A stretch of 64,000 nucleotides of DNA, taken from NCBI RefSeq assembly GCF_036206005.1, contig NZ_CP108143.1, positions 6,043,501-6,107,500 on the forward strand, in the 5' to 3' direction. The DNA is from Streptomyces sp. NBC_00178. Its GTDB lineage: Bacteria; Actinomycetota; Actinomycetes; Streptomycetales; Streptomycetaceae. A program made the translations under genes and the position numbers. Of the stretch, positions 16,048 through 25,048 are shown one piece after another (positions within the stretch are counted from its first letter, which is position 1; every line of letters begins with the position of its first letter). The notes beneath the pieces were generated by a model. It had not been told where the DNA came from. It worked only from the letters and a program-made list of their open reading frames with translations, and searched no databases.

Positions 16048-17061
16048 GTGGCAAGGGTTCGGACAGGGGTACGCGCGATGGGCGCCGTGCTGGCAGCGGT
16101 ACTGGCGGCCTCCCTCGCGGGATGCAGCAGCACCGGCGGCAAGCGGGCGGAGGAGCGCGCGGCCAGGCAGGCCGCCGAGGGTCGGTCCGCGGTGAACACG
16201 CCCCGCTGGACGTTCGCCATGGTCACCCACTCGGGTGACGGCGACACCTTCTGGGACATCGTCCAGAGCGGTGCCGAGATGGCGGCCCGCAAGGACAACA
16301 TCAACTTCCTGTACTCGCACAGCGCCGAGGGGCAGCAGCAGGCCGAGCTCGTCCAGACCGCGATCGACAAGAAGGTCGACGGCCTGGTCGTCTCGCTCGC
16401 CAAGCCCGACTCGCTGAAGGCGGTCGTGGCCAAGGCCGTCAAGGCGGGCATCCCCGTGATCACGGTGAACTCCGGATCGGCCGAGTCCAAGGCATTCGGC
16501 GCGCTCACCCACATCGGCCAGGACGAGTCCATCGCGGGCGAGGCCGTCGGGGACGAGCTCGGCAAGCGTGGCCGGAAGAAGGCGCTGTGCGTCCTGCACG
16601 AGCAGGGCAACGTCGGCCACGAGCAGCGGTGCGCCGGGGCCAAGAAGACCTTCGACGGGACGATGGAGAACCTCTACGTCGACGGCACGAACCTGCCCGA
16701 CGTCCAGGCGTCCATCGAGGCCAAGCTCGGCGCGGACAAGAGCATCGACGCCGTCGTCACGCTCGGCGCCCCCTTCGCCGCCGCGGCCGTCAAGGCGAAG
16801 AAGACCGCGGGCAGCAAGGCCGAGATCGACACCTTCGACCTCAACGCGAGCGTCGCCGCCGGACTGCAGGACGACTCGCTGGGCTTCGCCGTCGACCAGC
16901 AGCCCTACCTCCAGGGCTACGAGGCCGTCGACCTGCTCTGGCTCTACCGCTACAACCAGAACGTGCTCGGCGGCGGCCTGCCCGTCCTGACCGGCCCGCA
17001 GATCATCACCGCCGACGACGCCGACGCCCTGGCGGAGTACGCGAAGCGGGGAACCCGATGA
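16048..17061 (+). CDS. Sugar ABC transporter substrate-binding lipoprotein
   Basis: A 337-aa periplasmic-binding-protein type 1 (Peripla_BP_4, ribose/xylose class) lipoprotein. The signal peptide ends in the lipobox LAGC (Cys26). Signatures include VDGLVVSLAKPDSL, GIPVITVNSGS and FAVDQQPYLQGY. It captures a monosaccharide or cyclitol outside the membrane. It starts with GTG and overlaps the permease start by ATGA, so the three transporter genes form one unit. Confidence 0.88.
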   Translation: MARVRTGVRAMGAVLAAVLAASLAGCSSTGGKRAEERAARQAAEGRSAVNTPRWTFAMVTHSGDGDTFWDIVQSGAEMAARKDNINFLYSHSAEGQQQAELVQTAIDKKVDGLVVSLAKPDSLKAVVAKAVKAGIPVITVNSGSAESKAFGALTHIGQDESIAGEAVGDELGKRGRKKALCVLHEQGNVGHEQRCAGAKKTFDGTMENLYVDGTNLPDVQASIEAKLGADKSIDAVVTLGAPFAAAAVKAKKTAGSKAEIDTFDLNASVAAGLQDDSLGFAVDQQPYLQGYEAVDLLWLYRYNQNVLGGGLPVLTGPQIITADDADALAEYAKRGTR

Positions 17062-18107
17062 CCGCGACCGGTCAACCGACGGTGCCCCGTACCGACGAAC
17101 GCCTGCTCCACACCTCGATGCTGCGCAAGCTGCTCGGCCGGCCCGAGCTCGGCTCGGTCGTCGGGGCCGTGGCCGTCTTCCTGTTCTTCGCGATCGTGGC
17201 CGACAGCTTCCTGCGGCCGTCCAGCCTGGGCACCGTCCTGTACGCGGCCTCGACCATCGGCATCATGGCCGTACCGGTGGCCCTGCTGATGATCGGCGGC
17301 GAGTTCGACCTCTCCGCCGGTGTGATGGTGACCAGCTCGGCGCTGATCTCGTCGATCTTCAGCTACCAGCTGACCGCCAACGTCTGGACGGGCGTCTTCG
17401 TCTCGCTGCTCGTCACCCTCGGCTTCGGCGCATTCAACGGCTTCATGCTGACCCGCACCAAACTCCCGAGCTTCATCATCACGCTCGGCACGTTCCTGAT
17501 GCTGACCGGGCTCAACCTGGGCTTCACCAAGCTCCTCAGCGACACGGTCTCGACCAAGGCCATCGGCGACATGGAGGGCTTCGATTCGGCCCGCAAGGTC
17601 TTCGCGTCCTACCTCACCATCGGCGGCGTCGAGCTGAAGGTCACCATCCTGTGGTGGGTGGTGCTCATCGCCGTCGCCACCTGGATCCTGATCCGCACCC
17701 GCTTCGGGAACTGGATCTTCGCGGTCGGCGGCCAGGCCGACGCGGCCCGCGCGGTCGGTGTCCCGGTGATCCGCACCCGCATCGGGCTCTATCTCGGTGT
17801 CGCCTTCGCCGCCTGGATCTCCGGGCAGCACCTGCTGTTCTCCTACGACGTCGTGCAGTCCGGCGAAGGCGTCGGCAACGAGCTGATCTACATCATCGCG
17901 GCCGTCATCGGCGGCTGCCTGATCACCGGCGGCTACGGCTCCGGCATCGGATCGGCCATCGGCGCCCTCATCTTCGGCATGACCAGCAAGGGCATCGTGT
18001 ACGCGGAGTGGAACCCCGACTGGTTCAAGTTCTTCCTGGGGGCGATGCTGCTCCTGGCCACCCTGCTCAACGCATGGGTACGCAAGCGCGCGGAGGCGAC
18101 GACATGA
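17058..18107 (+). CDS. Sugar ABC transporter permease
   Basis: A 349-aa membrane protein of the RbsC/XylH type (BPD_transp_2) with about eight to ten membrane segments. The typical motif LMIGGEFDLSAGVM lies in the first third, and GNWIFAVGGQADAARAVGV in the cytoplasmic EAA-like loop. Both ends overlap neighbouring genes by ATGA. It pairs with the single ABC ATPase that follows. Confidence 0.9.
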   Translation: MTATGQPTVPRTDERLLHTSMLRKLLGRPELGSVVGAVAVFLFFAIVADSFLRPSSLGTVLYAASTIGIMAVPVALLMIGGEFDLSAGVMVTSSALISSIFSYQLTANVWTGVFVSLLVTLGFGAFNGFMLTRTKLPSFIITLGTFLMLTGLNLGFTKLLSDTVSTKAIGDMEGFDSARKVFASYLTIGGVELKVTILWWVVLIAVATWILIRTRFGNWIFAVGGQADAARAVGVPVIRTRIGLYLGVAFAAWISGQHLLFSYDVVQSGEGVGNELIYIIAAVIGGCLITGGYGSGIGSAIGALIFGMTSKGIVYAEWNPDWFKFFLGAMLLLATLLNAWVRKRAEATT

Positions 18108-18964
18108 CGGCCACCCAGGCGCCCGCACCCCGGGACCCGGCCGGTCCGGCGCTGATCCAGCTCGACGACGTCAGCAAGTTCTACGGCAACATCAAGGCGC
18201 TGGAGGACGTCTCGCTGGAGGTCCGGGCGGGGGAGATCTCCTGCGTCCTCGGTGACAACGGCGCGGGCAAGTCGACCCTCATCAAGATCATCGCGGGCCT
18301 CCACAAGCACGACGCGGGAACCTTCCTCATCGAGGGGCAGGAGACGACCCTCGCCAATCCGCGCGACGCGCTGGACCGGGGCATCGCCACCGTCTACCAG
18401 GACCTCGCCGTCGTGCCGCTCATGCCGGTCTGGCGCAACTTCTTCCTGGGCTCGGAGCCGACGAAGGGCACAGGCCCCCTCAAGCGCCTCGACGTCCGTC
18501 GGATGCGCGAGACGACGCGTGCGGAACTGCTGCGCATGGGCATCGACCTGCGTGACGTCGACCAGCCCATCGGCACCCTCTCCGGCGGCGAGCGCCAGTG
18601 CGTCGCCATCGCCCGCGCCGTGTACTTCGGTGCCAAGGTCCTCGTCCTGGACGAGCCGACCGCGGCGCTCGGCGTCAAGCAGTCGGGGGTCGTCCTCAAG
18701 TACGTCGCGGCCGCCAGGGACGCCGGGCTCGGCGTGGTTCTCATCACGCACAACCCGCATCACGCCTATCTGGTCGGCGACCGGTTCGTCCTGCTCAAGC
18801 GGGGCGCGATGTCCGGCAGCCACACCAGGGACGACGTCACCCTGGACGAGCTGACCCGCCAGATGGCCGGTGGGAGCGAGCTCGAAGAGCTCAGCCACGA
18901 GCTCGAGCGGGCTCCGGCCCCGGACCTCCACGGGCCCCGCCGGACCGGGGAAGACGCCCCTTAA
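18104..18964 (+). CDS. Sugar ABC transporter ATP-binding protein
   Basis: A 286-aa ATPase with one nucleotide-binding domain: Walker A GDNGAGKST, signature LSGGERQ and Walker B LVLDEPTAALG, followed by the switch histidine in LITHNPHH. Unlike RbsA it carries one ABC domain rather than two, as in the FrcA/single-domain class. The C-terminal tail (SELEELSHELERAPAPD) is acidic and helical. A strong hairpin follows the stop codon. Confidence 0.9.
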   Translation: MTATQAPAPRDPAGPALIQLDDVSKFYGNIKALEDVSLEVRAGEISCVLGDNGAGKSTLIKIIAGLHKHDAGTFLIEGQETTLANPRDALDRGIATVYQDLAVVPLMPVWRNFFLGSEPTKGTGPLKRLDVRRMRETTRAELLRMGIDLRDVDQPIGTLSGGERQCVAIARAVYFGAKVLVLDEPTAALGVKQSGVVLKYVAAARDAGLGVVLITHNPHHAYLVGDRFVLLKRGAMSGSHTRDDVTLDELTRQMAGGSELEELSHELERAPAPDLHGPRRTGEDAP

Positions 18965-18978
18965 GTCACGTCCCGTAC

Positions 18979-19018
18979 CCCGCGCCCCTGACCCGGAGAC
19001 CGGCTCCAGGGGCGCGGG
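18979..19018 (+). terminator. Hairpin after sugar ABC operon
   Basis: A perfect 12-bp stem (CCCGCGCCCCTG / CAGGGGCGCGGG) encloses a 16-nt loop, 14 nt after the ATPase stop. It probably separates the transporter genes from the ROK gene or reduces read-through. Confidence 0.65.
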
Positions 19019-19096
19019 AATGGCAGAATCGTGCACGGTGGACGCCGTCCGCCGCCGGACCGAACACCGACCGGCCCCCCGACCTGCGCAGGGACG

Positions 19097-20266
19097 ATGA
19101 GCACGTACCGCGACTTCACACACCGCGGCTCCGCCCGCGCCACCGTCCTGCGGACCGTCGGCACCAAGGAGAGGCGCTCGCACCTCACGGCGCCCCGCGT
19201 CCCCACGGTCGGCATCGACATCGGCGGGACGAAGGTGATGGCGGGCGTCGTGGACGCCGACGGCAACATCCTGGAGACGCTCCGCACGGAGACTCCGGAC
19301 AAGTCCAAGAGCCCCAAGGTCGTCGAGGACACCATCGTCGAGCTGGTCCTGGACCTCTCCGACCGGCACGACGTGCACGCCGTCGGCATCGGCGCCGCGG
19401 GCTGGGTCGACGCGGACCGCTCCAAGGTGCTCTTCGCACCGCACCTCGCCTGGCGCGACGAACCCCTCCGGGACGCCATCGCCTCCCGGCTCGTCGTCCC
19501 CGTCATGGTCGACAACGACGCCAACACGGCGGCCTGGGCCGAATGGCGCTTCGGCGCCGGACGCGGCGAGGACCACCTGGTCATGATCACGCTGGGCACG
19601 GGCATCGGCGGTGCCATCCTTGAGGACGGCCACGTCAAGCGCGGCAAGTACGGCGTCGCCGGTGAGTTCGGCCACATGCAGGTCGTGCCCGGCGGCCACC
19701 GCTGCCCCTGTGGGAACCGCGGCTGCTGGGAGCAGTACAGCTCGGGCAACGCCCTGGTGCGCGAGGCCAGGGAACTGGCCGCGGCGGACTCCCCGGTGGC
19801 CCACGGCCTCATCGAGCGGGTCAAGGGCAACATCCCCGAGATCACCGGGCCCCTCATCACCGAACTCGCCCGCGAGGGCGACGCGATGTGCGTGGAGCTG
19901 CTCCAGGACATCGGGCAGTGGCTCGGCGTGGGCATCGCCAACCTCGCCGCCGCGCTGGACCCCTCGTGCTTCGTCATCGGCGGCGGGGTCAGCGCTGCCG
20001 ACGACCTGCTGATCGGTCCGGCCCGGGACGCCTTCAAGCGCCACCTCACGGGCCGCGGCTACCGCCCCGAGGCGCGGATCGCGAAGGCGCAGCTCGGCCC
20101 CGAGGCCGGTATGGTCGGTGCCGCCGACCTCGCGCGCCTGGTCGCCCGGCGCTTCCGCCGGACGAACCGCCGCCGGGTCGAGCGCTACGAGCGCTACGCC
20201 CAGTTCTACGACCAGGCCGCCAGCACCATCAGGAACTCGCGCGGCACCCGCAGCTCCGACGACTGA
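19097..20266 (+). CDS. ROK family sugar kinase
   Basis: A 389-aa ROK-family glucokinase-like protein. The phosphate-binding motif GIDIGGTKVMAG is near residue 37, and the zinc-binding ROK signature CPCGNRGCWEQYSSG is in the middle. No N-terminal helix-turn-helix precedes it, so it is a kinase rather than a repressor. The C-terminal 40 residues are unusually arginine- and tyrosine-rich. Following the sugar ABC genes, it likely phosphorylates the imported sugar. ATG at 19097 is chosen over an upstream in-frame ATG lacking homology. Confidence 0.85.
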   Translation: MSTYRDFTHRGSARATVLRTVGTKERRSHLTAPRVPTVGIDIGGTKVMAGVVDADGNILETLRTETPDKSKSPKVVEDTIVELVLDLSDRHDVHAVGIGAAGWVDADRSKVLFAPHLAWRDEPLRDAIASRLVVPVMVDNDANTAAWAEWRFGAGRGEDHLVMITLGTGIGGAILEDGHVKRGKYGVAGEFGHMQVVPGGHRCPCGNRGCWEQYSSGNALVREARELAAADSPVAHGLIERVKGNIPEITGPLITELAREGDAMCVELLQDIGQWLGVGIANLAAALDPSCFVIGGGVSAADDLLIGPARDAFKRHLTGRGYRPEARIAKAQLGPEAGMVGAADLARLVARRFRRTNRRRVERYERYAQFYDQAASTIRNSRGTRSSDD

Positions 20267-20336
20267 CCGGCCGCCGCACGACGCGGCGCTCCCGGCCACC
20301 CGCACTCCGCACCGCAGCTTCGAGGGATCACCGACC

Positions 20337-20987
20337 ATGACCGCAGCCGAGCACCACATCGTGCCGCGCCAGCCCCCTTCGTCGGGCGACGCGGGGTCCT
20401 CCGGGCCGGCGGGCACCCCGGGCTCCCCGGATCCCGCCGGGGGCGACGACGGGACGCCTCCGCAGGACCGGCGCCGGGTCATGCGCCGCCGCCTGATCAC
20501 GCTCACCATCATCGTGCTGCTGATCGGCATCCCGGCCGGCTATCTGGTGATCTCGGCCGGCCAGAGCCGCCGCTCCGGCAAGGACAAGGAGGCGGAGGCC
20601 GCGGCCCAGGGGCTGCGCGAGGACTGGCCGTCCGGCATGCAGCGCCGCATCTTCGAACTGCCTGTCCCGGGCAACGCGGTCGGGGTCCAGTACTACGAGA
20701 CCAACAACTGGAAAGCCAGCCGGATGTACGTCAAGTTCCGTACGACCTCCGCCGGCCTCGACCGTTTCCTCAGCGGCGTCGGAACAGGCCGCGCGGCGCT
20801 GGAGACCGGCAAGGTCACGATCGGCGCGCGGGACCTCAAGGTCACCGGGTGGATCTTCGGACCGGGCGTCGACTGGGCGGGCACGGTCCACAGGAACAAG
20901 GACCCGCGCCCCACCCAGAACATCACCGTCAACATGACGGATCCGGCGGCTCCCGTCGTCTACGTGGTGTCCGCGGCGACCCCCTGA
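20337..20987 (+). CDS. Single-pass membrane protein, unknown
   Basis: A 216-aa protein with a proline/glycine-rich cytoplasmic N-terminus (residues 1-45), a basic RRRVMRRRL flank and one membrane helix (LITLTIIVLLIGIPAGYLVI). An extracellular alpha/beta domain of about 140 residues follows. I do not recognise the family, although such proteins are conserved after ROK genes in Streptomyces as far as I recall. It may function in the envelope. It lies 70 bp downstream of the kinase and could be in the same transcript. Confidence 0.65.
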   Translation: MTAAEHHIVPRQPPSSGDAGSSGPAGTPGSPDPAGGDDGTPPQDRRRVMRRRLITLTIIVLLIGIPAGYLVISAGQSRRSGKDKEAEAAAQGLREDWPSGMQRRIFELPVPGNAVGVQYYETNNWKASRMYVKFRTTSAGLDRFLSGVGTGRAALETGKVTIGARDLKVTGWIFGPGVDWAGTVHRNKDPRPTQNITVNMTDPAAPVVYVVSAATP

Positions 20988-21023
20988 CGGGGAGCGGGCG
21001 GGGCGCTCATTACCCTGGAGCGA

Positions 21024-23045
21024 GTGAGTGACGTGAGCGAGACGACCCCGCAGCCCGCCCGGCCCCCGCGGACGGCGCACCCCGAGCCCCTCCAGGGCGA
21101 GGTGATCCGGCAGCTGCCCCAGGCGCCCGGACCCGTACCGGGACAGCCGTACGCGCAGGCCCCCCACGCCGTCCACGGCCCGCCGCCACAGATGACCGAC
21201 CCGCTGTCGCAGCCCCCGGCCGGCCGGCCCGGCCCCCACGCGGCCGACCCCGCGTCGTCGTCCCAGGTGACCGCGCAGTTCCCGCAGGCGGTCCCCGGAC
21301 CGCACCACGGCGGGCCCGAGGCCGGCGACGGGTCCCGGCCCGGCTTCACCCCGCAGGGGCCCCAGGCGGGCTTCGTGCCGCAGCGCCCGGAACCCGGTTT
21401 CGCGCCGGCCTCGCAGCCCGGTTTCGTCCCGCAGGGACAGCAGGCCCCGCAGCCCGATTTCGCCCCGGCTCCGCAAACCCCGCAGCCCGGTTTCGCCGCC
21501 CCGGCTCCGCAGGCCCCGCAGCCCGGTTTCGCCCCGCAGGGCGACCACCCCGGGCCCGCCGCCGCGCGGGCTCCGCAGCCCGGGCAGGCACAGCAGGCCC
21601 CGCGGGCCTCGCAGCCGGGCTTCGCCCCGGCTCCGCAGGCCCCGCAGCCCGGTTTCGCCCCGGCTCCGCAGGCCCCCGAGGCCCCGCAGCCCGGTTTCGC
21701 CCCGCAGGGCGACCACCCCGGGCCCGCCGCCGCGCGGGCTCCGCAGCCCGGGCAGGCCCCGCGGGCCTCGCAGCCCGGCCGCCTGCTCCAGTACCGCTTC
21801 GACGGACCGGAGGACGCCCCCGTCCTCGTCATCGGGCCGTCCCTCGGCACCACCTGGCACATGTGGGACCGCCAGATACCCGAGCTCTCGCAGCACTGGA
21901 GGATCTTCCGCTACGACCTGCCCGGCCACGGCGGAGCCCCCGCGCACCCCGCCGCCGCCGTCAGCGACCTCGCCGACCGGCTGCTCGCCACGCTGGACAG
22001 CGTCGGCGTCCAGCGCTTCGGTTACGCGGGCTGCTCCATCGGCGGTGCGGTCGGGGCCGACCTCGCCCTGCGCCACCCCCACCGGATCGCCGCGCTCGCG
22101 CTCGTCGCCGCCTCACCGCGCTTCGGCACCGCCGACGAGTTCCGGCAGCGCGGGGTGATCGTCCGCAGCAACGGCCTGGAGCCGATCGCCCGCACCTCCC
22201 CGGAGCGCTGGTTCACCCCCGGCTTCGCGGCCGCCCAGCCCGCCATCGTCGAGTGGGCCGTCCAGATGGTCCGCACCACCGACCCCGGCTGCTACATCGC
22301 CTCCTGCGAGGCCCTGGCCGCCTTCGACATCCGTACGGAACTCTCCCGCATCGGGGTCCCGACGCTCGTGCTCGTGGGAGCGGACGACAAGGTCACCGGC
22401 CCCGCCGAGGCCCGGAACCTGGTCGCGGGCATCCCGGACGCCCGTCTCGCCCTCGTGCCCGGAGCCTCGCACCTCGCGCCCGTCGAGCAGCCGGCCGCGG
22501 TCACCGACCTGCTGTTCATGCACTTCTCGACGGCCTGGCAGGACACCCTGGCCTCGATCCCCGTCCCGCCGTCCCCCGCCTTCACGGCCCCGTTCGCCCC
22601 CGTCGTGCCCGTCGCGGAGATCGCCTCGGCCGGCGAACTGCCCGACGCCTCCACGACGGGCCGCGGCGATGCGCGCGAGCGCGGCATGAAGGTCCGGCGC
22701 GAGGTGCTGGGGGACGCCCACGTCGACGCCGCGACGGCCGCGTCCGACGGCTTCACCGACGACTTCGAGGAGCTCCTCACCCGTTACGCCTGGGGGGAGA
22801 TCTGGTCCAGGGAGGGCCTCGACCGCCGCGCCCGCAGCTGTGTCACCCTCACCGCCGTCGTCGCCTCCGGCCACCTCGGCGGGCTCGCCCAGCACGTCAG
22901 GGCGGCCCTGCGCAACGGGCTCACCCCCGTCGAGATCAAGGAAGTCCTGCTCCAGACCGCCGTCTACTGCGGCATTCCGGCGGCCGGTGCCGCGTTCGAG
23001 ATCGCGCAGTCCGTCATCCAGGAGGAAACCACCCCGCCCGCGTAG
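21024..23045 (+). CDS. pcaL: PcaL-like enol-lactonase/carboxymuconolactone decarboxylase fusion with repetitive N-terminus
   Basis: A 673-aa protein with three parts. Residues 1-250 form a Pro/Gln/Ala-rich, repetitive, probably disordered region. Residues about 254-510 form an alpha/beta-hydrolase (3-oxoadipate enol-lactonase) with the nucleophile elbow GCSIGG (Ser338). Residues 540-665 form a 4-carboxymuconolactone decarboxylase domain (SREGLDRRARSCVTLTAVVA, then GIPAAGAAFEIA). Known PcaL fusions are about 370-450 aa, so the N-terminus is an odd addition. No other protocatechuate genes are nearby. The start is GTG at 21024; a later start would remove the repeats but none is well supported. 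Confidence 0.82.
   Translation: MSDVSETTPQPARPPRTAHPEPLQGEVIRQLPQAPGPVPGQPYAQAPHAVHGPPPQMTDPLSQPPAGRPGPHAADPASSSQVTAQFPQAVPGPHHGGPEAGDGSRPGFTPQGPQAGFVPQRPEPGFAPASQPGFVPQGQQAPQPDFAPAPQTPQPGFAAPAPQAPQPGFAPQGDHPGPAAARAPQPGQAQQAPRASQPGFAPAPQAPQPGFAPAPQAPEAPQPGFAPQGDHPGPAAARAPQPGQAPRASQPGRLLQYRFDGPEDAPVLVIGPSLGTTWHMWDRQIPELSQHWRIFRYDLPGHGGAPAHPAAAVSDLADRLLATLDSVGVQRFGYAGCSIGGAVGADLALRHPHRIAALALVAASPRFGTADEFRQRGVIVRSNGLEPIARTSPERWFTPGFAAAQPAIVEWAVQMVRTTDPGCYIASCEALAAFDIRTELSRIGVPTLVLVGADDKVTGPAEARNLVAGIPDARLALVPGASHLAPVEQPAAVTDLLFMHFSTAWQDTLASIPVPPSPAFTAPFAPVVPVAEIASAGELPDASTTGRGDARERGMKVRREVLGDAHVDAATAASDGFTDDFEELLTRYAWGEIWSREGLDRRARSCVTLTAVVASGHLGGLAQHVRAALRNGLTPVEIKEVLLQTAVYCGIPAAGAAFEIAQSVIQEETTPPA
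21400..21780 (+). repeat. In-frame coding repeats in pcaL N-terminus
   Basis: The region encodes repeated QPGFAPAPQAPQPGF-type blocks. A larger imperfect direct repeat (starting about 21519 and 21687, offset 168 bp or 56 codons) carries FAPQGDHPGPAAARAPQPGQ twice. The repeats keep the reading frame, as expected for slippage or unequal crossing over under coding constraint. Confidence 0.8.
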
Positions 23046-23057
23046 CAGGATGGGGAC

Positions 23058-23705
23058 ATGAACGCTTCGCCTCTGACGCTCACCAAGAAGACCCACTCGT
23101 GCGTCCGCCTGGAGCGGGACGGGCAGTCGCTCGTGATCGACCCGGGCGGGTTCACCGAGGACGACGCCCTCGTCGGTGCCGACGCGATCCTGGTGACGCA
23201 CGAACACCCGGACCACTTCGACGAGGCGCGCCTGCGTGCCGCACTCGAGGCCGATCCGGGACTGCGGCTGTGGACCCTGCGCAGTGTGGCCGAGCGACTG
23301 TCCACCGCGTTCCCGGGACGGGTGCACACCGTGGGGCACGGCGACGGCTTCGCCGCCGCCGGATTCGACGTACAGGTGCACGGCGAACTGCACGCGGTGA
23401 TCCACCCGGACATTCCCAGGATCACCAACATCGGCTTCCTCGTGGACGGTTCGGTCTTCCATCCCGGCGACGCGCTCACCGTGCCGGACCGGCCGGTGGA
23501 CACGCTGATGCTGCCGGTGATGGCCCCCTGGAACAAGATCTCGGAGGTCATCGACTACGTACGCGAGGTCAAGCCGCGCCGAGCCATCGACATCCACGAC
23601 GCGCTGCTCACCGATCTCGCCCGCCCGATCTACGACACGCAGATCGGATCGCTGGGCGGCACGGACCACGGGCGGCTGACACCGGGCGACGCGACCCGTC
23701 TCTGA
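23058..23705 (+). CDS. MBL-fold metal-dependent hydrolase
   Basis: A 215-aa metallo-beta-lactamase-fold protein similar to UlaG-like L-ascorbate lactonase/hydrolase families. The metal-binding motif THEHPDHFD, a downstream VFHPGDALTV and the terminal HDALLTD are visible. It begins 12 nt after the pcaL stop, so it is probably co-transcribed. The substrate is unknown; a link to lactone hydrolysis in the preceding pathway is possible but unproven. Confidence 0.8.
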   Translation: MNASPLTLTKKTHSCVRLERDGQSLVIDPGGFTEDDALVGADAILVTHEHPDHFDEARLRAALEADPGLRLWTLRSVAERLSTAFPGRVHTVGHGDGFAAAGFDVQVHGELHAVIHPDIPRITNIGFLVDGSVFHPGDALTVPDRPVDTLMLPVMAPWNKISEVIDYVREVKPRRAIDIHDALLTDLARPIYDTQIGSLGGTDHGRLTPGDATRL

Positions 23706-23739
23706 CCCGGCTGTCAGTGGGAGCGGCTAGGTTTACCGC

Positions 23740-24519
23740 ATGCGCATCGCCACCTGGAACGTCAACTCGATCACCGCCCGGCTTCCCAGGCTCCTGGCCT
23801 GGCTGGAGAGCAGCGGCACCGACGTGCTGTGCATCCAGGAGACCAAGTGCACGCTCGAACAGTTCCCCGCCGAAGCCCTGCGCGAGGCGGGTTACGAGTC
23901 CGCGGTCAACGCCACGGGCCGGTGGAACGGCGTGGCGCTGCTCTCCCGGGTGGGCCTCGCCGACGTCGTGACCGGCCTGCCCGGCGGCCCCGACTACGAG
24001 GGCGTGCAGGAGCCGAGGGCGGTCTCGGCGACCTGCGGGCCCGTCCGTGTCTGGTCCGTCTACGTGCCCAACGGCCGCGAGGTCGCCCACGAGCACTACG
24101 GCTACAAGCTGCGCTGGCTCGAAGCCCTGCGGGAGGCCGTCGCGGGGGACGCGGCGGGAGCGCTGCCCTTCGCCGTCCTCGGCGACTACAACATCGCGCC
24201 CACCGACGAGGACGTCTGGGACCCGGCCGTCTTCGAGGGGGCCACTCATGTCACCCCCGCCGAGCGGGACGCGCTCGCCGCACTCCGCGAGCAGGGGCTC
24301 TCGGACGTGGTGCCGCGCCCCCTCAAGTACGACCGCCCGTACTCCTACTGGGACTACCGACAGCTCGCCTTCCCGAAGAACAGGGGCATGCGCATCGACC
24401 TGGTCTACGGCAACGCCCCCTTCGCGGCGGCGGTCAAGGACAGTTACGTCGACCGCGAGGAGCGCAAGGGCAAGGGAGCGTCCGACCACGCCCCGGTGGT
24501 CGTCGACCTCGACGTCTGA
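23740..24519 (+). CDS. xthA: Exodeoxyribonuclease III
   Basis: A 259-aa endonuclease/exonuclease/phosphatase-fold DNA repair enzyme that cuts at abasic sites. The motifs MRIATWNVNSITAR, CIQETKC, GDYNIAP, RIDLVYG and the terminal SDHAPVVVDL match ExoIII throughout. The length is usual. It starts 34 nt after the MBL gene and is followed by a strong hairpin. Confidence 0.93.
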   Translation: MRIATWNVNSITARLPRLLAWLESSGTDVLCIQETKCTLEQFPAEALREAGYESAVNATGRWNGVALLSRVGLADVVTGLPGGPDYEGVQEPRAVSATCGPVRVWSVYVPNGREVAHEHYGYKLRWLEALREAVAGDAAGALPFAVLGDYNIAPTDEDVWDPAVFEGATHVTPAERDALAALREQGLSDVVPRPLKYDRPYSYWDYRQLAFPKNRGMRIDLVYGNAPFAAAVKDSYVDREERKGKGASDHAPVVVDLDV

Positions 24520-24526
24520 CGGGCCC

Positions 24527-24552
24527 GGAGCCGGTTCCGAGGAACCGGCTCC
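24527..24552. terminator. Strong hairpin after xthA
   Basis: A 12-bp perfect dyad (GGAGCCGGTTCC / GGAACCGGCTCC) lies between xthA and the convergent mycoredoxin-like gene. It can serve both directions. Confidence 0.7.
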
Positions 24553-24569
24553 ACCGGACGACGTGCTCT

Positions 24570-24854
24570 CTACGGAGCCGGTTTCGTGCGCAGCAGATGC
24601 GGCGCGCGTTCCGCGACGGCCCGCATCACCTCGCGCTTGGAGGGGTTGACCATGGAATACCCCGCGACGGTGACCGTGGGCACCGTCTCGTTGCCGTCGG
24701 CGACCGAGCGGACGAAGGCCGCCGCGTCCTCGTCGCGCCAGATGTTCACCTCGGTGTAGGTCAGCCCGGAGAAGCGGAGGCGCAGCCGCAGCTTCATGCA
24801 GTAGGGACAACCGGGCCGCCAGTGGACGACCATGCCGTCGCGGTCCTCTGCCAT
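24570..24854 (-). CDS. Mycoredoxin/glutaredoxin-like protein
   Basis: A 94-aa thioredoxin-fold protein with the CPYC redox motif (Cys16, Cys19) and the cis-Pro/TVP-type NETVPTVTV. Actinobacterial members act as mycothiol-dependent reductases (mycoredoxins). ATG at 24854 begins the first beta strand; the longer upstream frame is not conserved. The C-terminal helix PSKREVMRAVAERAP is typical. Confidence 0.85.
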   Translation of the reverse strand: MAEDRDGMVVHWRPGCPYCMKLRLRLRFSGLTYTEVNIWRDEDAAAFVRSVADGNETVPTVTVAGYSMVNPSKREVMRAVAERAPHLLRTKPAP

Positions 24855-24981
24855 CGGATGCCCTTCGGATCGTGTGCTGCGCGGCGACTCGCGCCTCCGG
24901 TCACCCACAGCCAACCGTCCGCACCTGCCGTGCGCAAGCCTCGGAGGACGCTGCCGGACGGCGGGGCCGGATTCCGTGGCA

Positions 24982-25018
24982 CCGCACGGTGCCGGACCCG
25001 CGGGCCGGCACCGTGCGG
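24982..25018 (-). terminator. Hairpin after SDR gene
   Basis: A 14-bp perfect stem (CCGCACGGTGCCGG / CCGGCACCGTGCGG) with a 9-nt loop, 31 nt beyond the SDR stop on the minus strand. Confidence 0.6.
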
Positions 25019-25048
25019 CCCGCACCGTGCGCCGGGCACCGGGACGGG

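Noticed and set aside
19097..20266. ROK transcriptional repressor
   Set aside because: No N-terminal winged helix precedes the ROK domain; the ATP-binding and zinc motifs fit a kinase.
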